Source: Rubrivivax sp. (lineage in GTDB: Bacteria > Pseudomonadota > Gammaproteobacteria > Burkholderiales > Burkholderiaceae_C). From it: a DNA stretch of 64,000 bases. Of the stretch, positions 17,323 through 25,421 are shown piece after piece (within the stretch, counting starts at the first letter, position 1; each line of letters opens with the position of its first letter). Location of the stretch: assembly GCA_027490215.1 (NCBI GenBank), contig JAIXYO010000029.1, forward strand, positions 1 to 64,000, written 5' to 3'. The notes under the pieces are model-generated. The model saw nothing but the letters and a program-made list of their open reading frames with translations, did not search any database and was not told the DNA's origin. Both the position numbers and the translations under genes were made by a program.

Positions 17323-18207
17323 CTAAATCAGTCGCCGGTACCACGGCACCTTGCGTGCCTTGTCGGCACCTGAGAGCACGCCCTTCTCGGTCTGCCGTGC
17401 CTGGCTCATGACCGTGCCGATCAGGTTGAACGGCGCCAGCAATTCGGCCATGCTCTCCATGTCCTGGATCGAGGTCGTGTGCTCCTCCACCACCACCAGC
17501 GTGGTGTCGACCTGCGGCAGGAAGGCCAGCGCATCGGCTGTGTCGAGCAGCGGTGGCAGGTCGACGATGATGTAGCGGTCGGCGTAGCGATGCTTCATCT
17601 CGGAGATCAGCTTCTGCGCCAGCTTGGTCGCCAGCAACTCGGCCGAGTTCAGCACGGCCTGCTGCCCGGCTGGCAACAACACGAAGCGCGCAAGACCCGG
17701 GTTGACCAGCAGTTCGGAGATCGGCGCCCCATTCATCAGGTAGTCACTCAAGCCACGCACACCATCGAGGCCGAACATCGATTGCAGGCCGCCGCCACCC
17801 AGATCGGCATCGACCAGCAGCACCGCCGAGTCGTAGTCGGCCGCAATCGTCAGCGCCAGGTTGACGGCAGTCAGCGACTTGCCCTCGATGCGCCTGGGGC
17901 TGGTGACCGCCAGCAGCTTGTGGCCGTCGGCACGCAAGCGTTGCAGCACCTGGTTGCGCAGCATCTTGAACGACTCGGACAGCACCGAGCGGTCCGGCTT
18001 CACAACGCCGTGCGTGCGTTGGAGCCGCACCAGTGCATCGGCCATGACCTGCGTCGTCGAATACTCGATGTGCAGCGGCGCGCTGCGCGCCTCTGTCTCG
18101 GCCGCCTGCGGCAGGCCCTTGACGACATGCACATTGGCACCGTGACCGGCGCTGGACTCATCCATGCCGGAAGGAGTTTCGTTCTGGAACTTCATCGGCA
18201 CCTTCAT
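17323..18207 (-). CDS. Exosortase-associated tyrosine autokinase (CpsD/BY-kinase family)
   Basis: A 294-residue cytoplasmic P-loop protein of the kind paired with Wzz/GNVR proteins in PEP-CTERM polysaccharide loci. The Walker A-like stretch is SPRRIEGKSLTAVNLA (about residue 104), Walker A' is VLLVDADLGGGG and Walker B is YIIVDLPPLLDT. Compared with typical BY-kinases (PGEGKST), the nucleotide loop lacks the first glycine and the C-terminal tyrosine cluster is reduced to a single Tyr in VPWYRRLI, so autophosphorylation may be weak or different. The start at 18207 overlaps the GNVR stop (ATGA); a second Met at 18195 is possible. Expected role: modulating chain length and export by interaction with the upstream membrane protein. 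Confidence 0.82.
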   Translation of the reverse strand: MKVPMKFQNETPSGMDESSAGHGANVHVVKGLPQAAETEARSAPLHIEYSTTQVMADALVRLQRTHGVVKPDRSVLSESFKMLRNQVLQRLRADGHKLLAVTSPRRIEGKSLTAVNLALTIAADYDSAVLLVDADLGGGGLQSMFGLDGVRGLSDYLMNGAPISELLVNPGLARFVLLPAGQQAVLNSAELLATKLAQKLISEMKHRYADRYIIVDLPPLLDTADALAFLPQVDTTLVVVEEHTTSIQDMESMAELLAPFNLIGTVMSQARQTEKGVLSGADKARKVPWYRRLI

Positions 18208-20000
18208 TGGGTGAGCCGCCGCAACAAGCCGTACCAGGCGATATCGATCGGCATCACGACATGATGAAAGGCCGCCAGCCCCACGCCGATCAGTACCAGC
18301 ACACCGGTGGCGACGATCCAACGCAGCCGTGAACGGCGGCGCAACAGCACCGGGCTCGGCAGCGCCGGCAGCACCGCCAGCATCGGCACCTGCATCACGC
18401 GGACCACATCACGGGCGCTGTGCACCGTCTGATCGATCGTCTCGCGCAGCGCGGCGGCGCCAATGCCACCAGCCAGCGCGAGCATCACGCCCATCATCAG
18501 GATCAGGCCGCGGTTCGGGCGGTACGGCTTCTCCGGAAAGATCGGTGGCTCGATCAGGGTGAAGCGCTCGGCCTTGCGACCGCGCTCAAGCTGTTCGGCT
18601 ACCTGGGCCTGCATCTGCTTGTCGCGCAACTCGCGAAAGCGGCCCCGCGAGCTGTCGAGGTCGCGCGCCAGTTCCAGATACTCCCGCTCAACCTCCGGCG
18701 ATTGACTGACCCGCAGGTCCAGCAGTTCGAGCTTGCCGCGCATTTCGCGGCGCTCGCTGCGCAGCGACTCGATCTGCGCAGTGGTGGTTTCGATCTGCGA
18801 CTTGAGGTTCAGATACACAGGGTTGTCGGGCTTGCGGGTACGCACGGCCTCGTTGGCCCGGACTTCTGGAGCAACAGCGTTGGTGCGCAGCGCCGTGTCA
18901 AGTGTCTCGATCGCGCGCTTGATTTGCACGACATCCGGGTGGTCTTCACCGTACTTCTGTCGCAACAGCGAGAGCTGCTGCTGCAGCTGCAGCAGCTTGT
19001 TCGAGCGATCGGTCGCGTCGTCCTGCAGGCCAGTTTCGACCTTCAGCGTCGCGATCTCGCGGCGCAGGCGCTTCACGTCCGGATGGTCGTCGCTGTAGAT
19101 GCCGGTCAGGCTGGTCAGCTGAAGCTGCAGAGACTTCAGTCGGTCTTCGGGTTCGAGGATAGTGCCGCCATTGCCGAGGACAGGTGCGGAGGGCTTGGTG
19201 TCGGCCAGTTGGCCCTCCAGGGCCAACTTTCGTTCCTCCAGGAAGGTGATCTCGCGTTCGATGCGCTGGACCTCGGCACTGACACGCTCACTGCCCATCT
19301 GATTGGACAAGCTCAGGTCGGGCGTTCTCCCCTGGTTGCGCGCCTTGAAAGCAGCGAGATTCTGTTCGCTCTCCGAGATGTGTTCGGTGACGCGCGCCAG
19401 TTCCTCGTCCAGGAACAGCGTGGTCTCGGCGGCTTTCTGCTGCCGGTTCTTGACGTTCTCGTTCAGGTACAGGGTGGTGAGTTCGTTGGCGATCTTCTGG
19501 GCGTTGGCAGCCACCTCGCTGTCGTAGGATAGGCTGAAGGCGATCGTCGATTTCACCGGCGAGCCGCTGCGCCGGTCGGTTACTTCGGCGCTGATCGGCG
19601 TCAGCTTGATGTCGCGCCGCATGCGGTCGAGGATTTCCTCGCTGGTTTCCTTCTGGCGCGCGTTGCCGTAGAGACCGTACTTGTCGACCAGGTCGAGCAG
19701 TGTCGACCGCGTCATGACCTGCTGGCTGATGACCTGAATGCGTTCGTCGGCAAAGCTGGTGACGGTGGAGCGCACGAACTCCTGCGGGATCTCCTGCTCC
19801 TTGATCAGGATCGTCGCGGTCGACCGGTACACCGGGGGCAGCGCGACGGCGACGATTGCAGCGATGACGAACAGCACGGCGAACACCAGGCTGATCAGGC
19901 CCCGCCGCCGGCGCAGGATGCCGAGGTAGTCGCCGAGGGACTTGCCCGTATCGAGTCCGGCATCGCTGCCAGGGTAGAGGTCTTGCGCAACGGCTGACAT
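18204..20000 (-). CDS. Wzz/GNVR polysaccharide chain-length determinant protein
   Basis: A 598-residue inner-membrane protein. N-terminal Wzz-type segment LRRRRGLISLVFAVLFVIAA (first membrane helix about residues 37-56), a long periplasmic coiled-coil region (residues about 170-480), and PIFPEKPYRPNRGLILMM leading into the second membrane helix near 525, where the Pro-rich GNVR/PEKPYRPN motif is diagnostic. A further hydrophobic stretch (WIVATGVLVLIGVGLAAF) lies near the C-terminus. ATG 20000 begins MSAVAQDLYPG, eight bases after the preceding gene, and fits family length. It partners with the kinase gene overlapping its 3' end to control polymer length and pass polymer to the Wza-like protein. 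Confidence 0.9.
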   Translation of the reverse strand: MSAVAQDLYPGSDAGLDTGKSLGDYLGILRRRRGLISLVFAVLFVIAAIVAVALPPVYRSTATILIKEQEIPQEFVRSTVTSFADERIQVISQQVMTRSTLLDLVDKYGLYGNARQKETSEEILDRMRRDIKLTPISAEVTDRRSGSPVKSTIAFSLSYDSEVAANAQKIANELTTLYLNENVKNRQQKAAETTLFLDEELARVTEHISESEQNLAAFKARNQGRTPDLSLSNQMGSERVSAEVQRIEREITFLEERKLALEGQLADTKPSAPVLGNGGTILEPEDRLKSLQLQLTSLTGIYSDDHPDVKRLRREIATLKVETGLQDDATDRSNKLLQLQQQLSLLRQKYGEDHPDVVQIKRAIETLDTALRTNAVAPEVRANEAVRTRKPDNPVYLNLKSQIETTTAQIESLRSERREMRGKLELLDLRVSQSPEVEREYLELARDLDSSRGRFRELRDKQMQAQVAEQLERGRKAERFTLIEPPIFPEKPYRPNRGLILMMGVMLALAGGIGAAALRETIDQTVHSARDVVRVMQVPMLAVLPALPSPVLLRRRSRLRWIVATGVLVLIGVGLAAFHHVVMPIDIAWYGLLRRLTQ

Positions 20001-20008
20001 GACGTTCC

Positions 20009-21283
20009 TTAACGCGACGCTTGGAAGGTGGGCCAGGCGTAACTCAGCGCAACGCTGATGCTGTTCGACCGCGCCTTGCCACCACCCCCGACGTTGTCCG
20101 CCTGGGTCCATTGGTAGTTCGACTGCAGGCTGAAATCGCGAGACAGTTGCCTGGACAGCGACATGCCCAGTGTCCTGCGCTGCGCCCCCTGGTTAGCGAC
20201 AGACGTCTGGCCCGTCGAACGTGACAGGCCAAAGCTCATCGCCCCATTGAGCGTCTCGGAAAAACTGTGGCTCAAGCCCAGGTTAAAGGTCTTGCTCTTG
20301 ACCACCCCGTCCGCACCACTGGGGGACTGTTGGCTGCTCGAGGAGAACGAAAAAGACGATGACTCTCCGAGCTGATAACGGTAGCTCGCACCGTAGCTCA
20401 GGCCGGTGCCTGAAGTCTTGGCCTGGTCGCGGATCTGGATCAGCGGCACCAGGCCCAGCTGGCACAGCACCAGATCCGTCGGGCAAGCAAAGCGAATCCG
20501 CGGCGAGCTGCTGTCGGTCTGATAGACGCCCAATTGAAGCGACGCGCTGCTGCGCTCGCCCAACACACGGGATGCGCTGACGCTGACCTCATTGGTCGAC
20601 GAGGTGGTGTCCGCGGCAGCTCTGCGATAGTCGGAATGGCTCGTCTGCACCGACACGGTATCGACCTCGGTGACCGCATACGACAGTCCGGCAGACACCG
20701 AGGTGTTGCGGAAACTGTTGCTGCTGGCAACAGCGGCTGAGCTCTGCTGGCCGTAGCTGGTCTGCGAGGTGTTCACCTGGGTGTTCGCGCTGAGCCGCTC
20801 GGTCAGCGCGCGAGCCCAGCTGGCCGACACGCTGGTGGTGCGGCGCAGGCCCGGGTTGACCGTCACGTCGGCGTTTTGCACCGTGTTGTTGAAGTCCTGG
20901 GCGTATCGCACCGACGCGGTCAAGGTGTTCAAGTCGTCATTGAACGACTGTGTCAGACCGACACTGCCGTCGAGGCGGTCATTGCCACGACGGCCCCATT
21001 GCTGCAACGCAGTGACACTCGCGTTCAGCAGCGTGGCCGAGTTTTCGGCCCGGCGCGATGCGCCGACGGTGGTCGACAAGGCGAGGGTCTTCACGATTCC
21101 GGGCGAACGCGGTAGCAGGGAAATGTTGTCATTCGCTTCGACGCTGACATTGGAGCTGCTCTCGATCGAATAACTCTCGGCAAGTGCCGCGCTCGGCATG
21201 CCGAGCCACGCGAGCACCACGCCGCAAAGCAGCGCGACACCACGGGAAACCTCACGGACTCGATCACAGCCACCAGCGTTCAC
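20009..21283 (-). CDS. Outer-membrane beta-barrel protein of the exosortase/EPS locus
   Basis: A 424-residue exported protein with signal peptide (VALLCGVVLAWLGMPSAALA) and alternating polar/hydrophobic strands throughout (SVSVEANDNISLLPRS-like, TLNGAMSFGLS, SISVALSYAW), typical of the TIGR03016-like outer-membrane proteins encoded beside PEP-CTERM polysaccharide genes. It probably forms an outer-membrane barrel for secretion or anchoring of polysaccharide. The start is GTG 21283, which overlaps the stop of the Wza-like gene (GTGA), fixing the start. The C-terminus ends TFQASR rather than in phenylalanine, which is unusual for BAM substrates. Pore versus assembly role is undecided. Confidence 0.75.
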   Translation of the reverse strand: MNAGGCDRVREVSRGVALLCGVVLAWLGMPSAALAESYSIESSSNVSVEANDNISLLPRSPGIVKTLALSTTVGASRRAENSATLLNASVTALQQWGRRGNDRLDGSVGLTQSFNDDLNTLTASVRYAQDFNNTVQNADVTVNPGLRRTTSVSASWARALTERLSANTQVNTSQTSYGQQSSAAVASSNSFRNTSVSAGLSYAVTEVDTVSVQTSHSDYRRAAADTTSSTNEVSVSASRVLGERSSASLQLGVYQTDSSSPRIRFACPTDLVLCQLGLVPLIQIRDQAKTSGTGLSYGASYRYQLGESSSFSFSSSSQQSPSGADGVVKSKTFNLGLSHSFSETLNGAMSFGLSRSTGQTSVANQGAQRRTLGMSLSRQLSRDFSLQSNYQWTQADNVGGGGKARSNSISVALSYAWPTFQASR

Positions 21284-21939
21284 GGCACCAGCAGCACGTC
21301 TCCGCTTTTCAGCGTGATGTTCTGCGACAGGTCCCCGCCCTTGCGGATGCGGGAATACTCGAACGGAATGGACACCGTCTTGCCGTCGACCTTGCGGATG
21401 ATCCGGATGTCGTCTTCCGACGCGAACGGCGTCATGCCGCCGGCGATGCTGAGTGCCTGCAACACATCGATGTTGCGGCCGGTCTGGATATCGCCGGGCT
21501 TGTTGACACGGCCGATCACATAGACGCGATAACTCGCCACGCGCACCACCGACACCGTGACCACCGGCTCGGGGATGAATTTCTCAAGGCGCTTGACCAG
21601 TTCGTCGCGCACCTGCGAGGCAGTCTTGCCGGCGACGATGAAGTCGCCCGCCAGCGGAAACGAGATGCCACCGTCGGGGCGCACCAGCGCTGCGGATTTC
21701 AGCGTCTCGTCTTTCCATACCGAGATGTCCAGCGCGTCTTCCGGCCCGATCACGTAGGCTGGATCGGTGATGACCACCCCGCCTGTCAAGTCCACGCGTT
21801 CTTCCCCTTTCGGGGATGCACCGCCGGACACGGTTGGCAAGCTGGAACAAGCGGCAAGCAGGCTGAGGCTGAACGTCGCGGCAATCACGCGAAGCGGGAT
21901 CGAGCGCGGGACGAACTTCAGTGCGCACAAGGGGATCAT
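21280..21939 (-). CDS. Wza-like polysaccharide export lipoprotein
   Basis: A 219-residue lipoprotein with lipobox LLAACSS (Cys about residue 30). Residues 58-150 form the polysaccharide biosynthesis/export (Poly_export) domain, with YVIGPEDALDISVWKDETL, SFPLAGDFIVAGKTASQV and EPVVTVSVVRVASYRVYVIG; a SLBB domain follows (GRVNKPGDIQTGRNIDVLQA). It is the outer-membrane export component for the polymer controlled by the GNVR/kinase pair. ATG 21939 is preferred over the ATG at 22011 because it puts a normal signal peptide at the N-terminus. It is shorter than Wza itself, as usual for exosortase-locus versions. Coupled to the barrel protein gene by a GTGA overlap. Confidence 0.9.
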   Translation of the reverse strand: MIPLCALKFVPRSIPLRVIAATFSLSLLAACSSLPTVSGGASPKGEERVDLTGGVVITDPAYVIGPEDALDISVWKDETLKSAALVRPDGGISFPLAGDFIVAGKTASQVRDELVKRLEKFIPEPVVTVSVVRVASYRVYVIGRVNKPGDIQTGRNIDVLQALSIAGGMTPFASEDDIRIIRKVDGKTVSIPFEYSRIRKGGDLSQNITLKSGDVLLVP

Positions 21940-21949
21940 TTCGCTGGGG

Positions 21950-22624
21950 TCACCTGTTGGCGGAAGGGGCGGCAGGCGTTGGCGAGGCGGATGGGGTAAA
22001 GCGCTCGGCATCGGCTCGGTCGCGGTACTCCTGGACGAGGTTGAACATCTGCACGTCGCCGAGCCCCAGCACCGGCTCGCGCTGCGTCAGCACGTCCTTG
22101 ACCGTTTTGCCGCGGTAGCGATCGAGCAGCTCACCGCTGAGGCGGATCAGCTTCGTGTTCTTGGAAGTGCACTCGGTGACCTGCGTGACCTGTTCGTCAT
22201 GCTTGCGCTGGAGCGTCGCCTGCTGCTCGTCGCGCAGCCGGGTGTAGGCCACCAGTTCACGTGCCTTCAGGGCGGCCGCTTCTTCATGATTGCGCTTTTC
22301 ATCGGCAAGCTGCTTGTCGAGTGCGGAGACATTGGCAGCCAGCTGCGCGCGCGTAGCGTCCGATGACTTGAGGCTTTCACTCCCCTTGCGCAATGCGGCC
22401 GTCAGCTTCGTGACCTGCTCGGTCTGCTCGAGCAATTGCTTCTCGACTTCGGCCTTGGCGGACTCGGCCTTGGCCTTGGCATCCTGCGCCTCCTGCAGCT
22501 GTTGCTGCAGGTTCTGAAGCTGGAGTTGAAGTCGGCGTGTCGCCTTGTCGGTGGTCTGCGCAGACGCGCTGACAGACAGGACCAAGGCCAGCAGGCCAAG
22601 CAGGATCGGGCGCGTCACGTTCAT
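21950..22624 (-). CDS. Periplasmic coiled-coil protein
   Basis: A 224-residue exported protein with signal peptide MNVTRPILLGLLALVLSVSA and a long heptad-rich coiled coil (about residues 28-140) rich in Gln, Glu, Lys and Ala, followed by a conserved-looking segment (KNTKLIRLSGELLDRYRGKT) and a Pro/Ala/Ser-rich tail. No catalytic motif. It lies 13 bases downstream of the porin gene in a run that continues upstream with tonB, exbD and exbB-type genes, so it is best read as a periplasmic partner of that energised system. The function is not known; a structural spacer or an adaptor to the inner-membrane complex are possibilities. Confidence 0.75.
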   Translation of the reverse strand: MNVTRPILLGLLALVLSVSASAQTTDKATRRLQLQLQNLQQQLQEAQDAKAKAESAKAEVEKQLLEQTEQVTKLTAALRKGSESLKSSDATRAQLAANVSALDKQLADEKRNHEEAAALKARELVAYTRLRDEQQATLQRKHDEQVTQVTECTSKNTKLIRLSGELLDRYRGKTVKDVLTQREPVLGLGDVQMFNLVQEYRDRADAERFTPSASPTPAAPSANR

Positions 22625-22637
22625 GGTGCGACGACCC

Positions 22638-24251
22638 TCAGAACTTGACGCTCAGGTCGAACTGGAACACGTCGATCGACAGCGGCGCGCCCGAAATCGA
22701 ATCGCCGCTGAAGTAGCGAACTGCCGCCGAGATGTTCTTGCCCAGGCCGTAGCTGCCGCTGAGGATGTAGCCACGCGCATCCGTGCCGCCGAGGCGGAAA
22801 TCACTGTCGGTGAACGCGTCAAGCAGGGCATCGCGCTCGACACGCTTGTAGCCTGCAAACACCTGCCAGTCATGCATGGCCTTGAGCTCTGCGTCGCCAA
22901 ACGCCACCCGCAGGTGGTAGGCATTGACCTCCGCGTCGACATTGGTGCCGACACGCTGGCTCACTGCTGCCCGATCGAAGCCGAAGTTGTGAACATAGTC
23001 AGCCGTGACGATCACCCGCTTGCCGGCGATCGACGGCAGGTCGACCTGACCGGTCAGGTTCAGCAGCTGGTAGTCGGAGGCCAGGCCGAGCAATGGCCGG
23101 GCCAGATCGGACGAGATGTTGTAGTAGGTGTTGCCCTTCTGGGCAAACGCCGGCGCGGTGAACTCGTTCACCGTCGAGCCGGTTGGGCTCGTCTTGCCCC
23201 GCAGGTTGGAGTAGTGGAAATAGGCCAGACCCAGCTTGGCACCCATGGTCCGCGGCGATGCGGCCAGCGTGGCGCCGATCTGCCCGCCGAACAACCACTT
23301 GTCGGCAGAGGCCAACTCGACTTCCTGGATCGGCAGTGCCGCCAGCGTGGCGAAGCCGCTGATGTCGGAAGTGATCTTCGGCGTCCATTGCAGGGCCACG
23401 CCATCGAAGCTCAGGTCGTTGGCCCACATCAGGTCGGTGCCGAACCAGGGGTTGGCCATGCGCCCGGCCACGGCGCTGTAGTCACCCAGGCGGTAGCGGA
23501 TGTACGCCCGATCGATCAGCACGGTAAAGCGGTTGTTGTAGGTGCCCAGCGTCTGGTTCGACGACAGCGGATCGGTCGCGCTGCCGGTGGTCAGCCGCAC
23601 ACCACCCGACCAGTTCCCGTCGATCTTCGCCGTCAGGCCGAGGCGGGCACGAAACCGAAAACGTTCGCGGTCTTCAGACGTGTTCGCCAGAGCGAGCGCG
23701 CGTGTGCGGTTGGTGTCGGTGATGCTGATCTGCGGTGCGTTGCCGTTGGCGAAGCGATCGAGCTGCGTTCGAAATCGCAGGTCACCGTCCCATTGCAGCT
23801 TGCGCACCCAGGCGGGCACCGAACCTGGTCCGGTCCAGCCTTCGCGGAACGCCTGTGCGGCCAGCTCGAGCCGAATTTCATCCTTCAATTCCTTGCGCAC
23901 GAACTCGGGGATGTAAGGCACGCGCACCGTGGCTGGCGCAGGCTGGGTGGCGCCCTTCGCTGCATTGCCTGCCGGCGTCGGCGCGGCAGCCCATGCAGGC
24001 GCGGCGGGAGACGCGGCTGCCGCTCCGGAGGGAGGCGCCACCGGCGCCACACCTGCTTCGCTCAGCAAGGCATTGCCCGCCTCGCGAGCCAGGACCCCTT
24101 GTGCGACGAGCTGAGAGATCAGTTTGGACATCGTCGCGCGCACCTTGTCGACTTCGGACTCCTGGGCGAAGGCCGGCGACGCGACACAGGTGGTCACGGC
24201 CAGTGCTGCGGCGATATGGTGCGAGGCGAACTTCAAGCGGTGTCGTGACAT
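22638..24251 (-). CDS. Putative outer-membrane porin (large, with Ala/Pro-rich linker)
   Basis: A 537-residue outer-membrane protein: signal peptide MSRHRLKFASHHIAAALAVT, a helical segment (VDKVRATMSKLISQLVAQ), an Ala/Pro-rich linker (about residues 70-105), then a beta-barrel of about 400 residues ending in phenylalanine (FQFDLSVKF), the usual BAM signal. Motifs such as GDLRFRTQLDRFANG, VLIDRAYIRYRLGDYSAVAG and ARGYILSGSYGLGKNISAAV resemble the putative-porin (Porin_5-like) family. ATG 24251 gives the cleanest signal peptide; ATG 24287 adds 12 residues. It is flanked by tonB-type and coiled-coil genes, suggesting it is the outer-membrane partner of the energised complex, though porins of this type are not normally TonB-dependent and it shows no plug domain. 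Confidence 0.8.
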   Translation of the reverse strand: MSRHRLKFASHHIAAALAVTTCVASPAFAQESEVDKVRATMSKLISQLVAQGVLAREAGNALLSEAGVAPVAPPSGAAAASPAAPAWAAAPTPAGNAAKGATQPAPATVRVPYIPEFVRKELKDEIRLELAAQAFREGWTGPGSVPAWVRKLQWDGDLRFRTQLDRFANGNAPQISITDTNRTRALALANTSEDRERFRFRARLGLTAKIDGNWSGGVRLTTGSATDPLSSNQTLGTYNNRFTVLIDRAYIRYRLGDYSAVAGRMANPWFGTDLMWANDLSFDGVALQWTPKITSDISGFATLAALPIQEVELASADKWLFGGQIGATLAASPRTMGAKLGLAYFHYSNLRGKTSPTGSTVNEFTAPAFAQKGNTYYNISSDLARPLLGLASDYQLLNLTGQVDLPSIAGKRVIVTADYVHNFGFDRAAVSQRVGTNVDAEVNAYHLRVAFGDAELKAMHDWQVFAGYKRVERDALLDAFTDSDFRLGGTDARGYILSGSYGLGKNISAAVRYFSGDSISGAPLSIDVFQFDLSVKF

Positions 24252-24298
24252 GAGAACGAGGGGGAAGATGGATCGTGTCGGATGCATGGTCGGCGCGG

Positions 24299-24979
24299 TC
24301 AGGAGCGGTTACTGAGCCGCAATTGCATCGGGCGCATGGAACTGGGCGGGATGTCTTTGAGCGGGGTCATGTCGAGCAGCGTCAACTGGATCAGGTCATC
24401 GACCTTGGGGTTGCCGGAGCCGCTGACGATGTCGGCCTTCTGCACTCGCCCGTCATCGCCGAGCCAGATCTTGACGACCACCCTGAACTCTTCCTTCAGG
24501 ACCTTGCGGTTGCGCGACAAGGCTTCATGGAACTGGCGCTGCAGCAAGCCCGAGTAATACGCGCCACCTCCGCCGCCAGTGGTCAGGAAATCGCGACCGC
24601 CCTTGTTGCCCGCCAGCCCGAAACCGTCGGAACCGGCGCCGCCTTCCGCATCAACACCGAGCGGCTTGTCCGACGCGGGCTTGTCGTCGGCCGCCTTCGG
24701 TTCATCGGGCTTGGGCTCGTCCTTCGGCTGATCGATCTTGACTTCTTCCTTCACCTTCGGCGGCTCGGGCAGCTTTTCGGGCGGCTTGGGCGGCGGCGGT
24801 GGTGGCGGCTGCTTGATCAGTGCGACCTGTCGTATGCCGGATGGCTTGGCCGTTGGCCCCGAAAGGAACTTCATCAGCAGCAGCGCCGCAACAACGAGCA
24901 GCGCCAAGCCGCCGAGCGCAAACGCAGCCGTCTTAAGCGAGGAGCGGCGGGGCTCCGTATCGTCGTCGTAGTCGTCCAT
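24299..24979 (-). CDS. TonB family protein
   Basis: A 226-residue inner-membrane-anchored protein: cytoplasmic acidic start (MDDYDDDTEPRRSS), one membrane helix (about 17-38), a periplasmic Pro/Lys-rich region with eight consecutive prolines and an EPK/DEPKP-like stretch (58-105), a Gly-rich linker, and a C-terminal TonB-like domain (FRVVVKIWLGDDGRVQKADI, then GNPKVDDLIQLTLLDM). It should transmit proton-motive energy from the ExbB/ExbD-type motor to an outer-membrane component. It lies 27 bases after exbD and upstream of the porin and coiled-coil genes. Its C-terminal domain is closer to TonB/TolA-C-like family variants than to E. coli TonB. Confidence 0.85.
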   Translation of the reverse strand: MDDYDDDTEPRRSSLKTAAFALGGLALLVVAALLLMKFLSGPTAKPSGIRQVALIKQPPPPPPPKPPEKLPEPPKVKEEVKIDQPKDEPKPDEPKAADDKPASDKPLGVDAEGGAGSDGFGLAGNKGGRDFLTTGGGGGAYYSGLLQRQFHEALSRNRKVLKEEFRVVVKIWLGDDGRVQKADIVSGSGNPKVDDLIQLTLLDMTPLKDIPPSSMRPMQLRLSNRS

Positions 24980-25006
24980 CGTCGGTCGCCCGCGCGCCGC
25001 GGCGCG

Positions 25007-25411
25007 CTACTTCACCAGGCGCTGGGTGACCAGGCCGAGTTGGGTGATGTCGAGCCGTCCCATGAGGTCGAGCACATCGACGACCTTTTCGTAGTGAACT
25101 TTCGCGTCGCCCTTGATGACCACCGGGAAGCTCGGATTCACCGCCTTCAGCTGACGAAGGCGGTCTTCGAGCTCCTGCATGCTCACCGGGTAGGTGTCGA
25201 GGTAGATCTGACCGTCGTCGCGAATGGTGATGGCCTTGGTCTGCGGTTTTGCCAGGCTCGGTGCAGCACTCGCCTTCGGCAGATTGACCTTGATCCCCTG
25301 AACCGAAGCGGTGGTCATGATGATGAAGATCACCAGCAGCACATAGCTGAGGTCGAGCATCGGCACGACGTTGATCTCGTCGTAGGGCTTGCCACCGGCT
25401 TGCATCTTCAT
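25007..25411 (-). CDS. exbD: ExbD/TolR-type biopolymer transport protein
   Basis: A 134-residue protein with one membrane helix near the N-terminus, preceded by EINVVPMLDLSYVLLVIFI. The Asp in PMLDLSYVLL (about residue 19) is the conserved proton-path residue of ExbD/TolR. The periplasmic domain (TIRDDGQIYLDTYPVSMQEL, VVIKGDAKVHYEKVVDVLDL) is typical. It lies 10 bases downstream of the ExbB-type gene and 27 bases upstream of tonB, so a complete motor is encoded together. ExbD and TolR are hard to separate by sequence; the adjacent tonB-like gene favours ExbD. Confidence 0.92.
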   Translation of the reverse strand: MKMQAGGKPYDEINVVPMLDLSYVLLVIFIIMTTASVQGIKVNLPKASAAPSLAKPQTKAITIRDDGQIYLDTYPVSMQELEDRLRQLKAVNPSFPVVIKGDAKVHYEKVVDVLDLMGRLDITQLGLVTQRLVK

Positions 25412-25421
25412 GGTGTGGGCC

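Noticed and set aside
22545-24248. Long + strand open frame opposite the porin gene
   Set aside because: GC-rich antisense shadow: composition lacks family motifs, and the minus strand carries a signal peptide and a C-terminal Phe.
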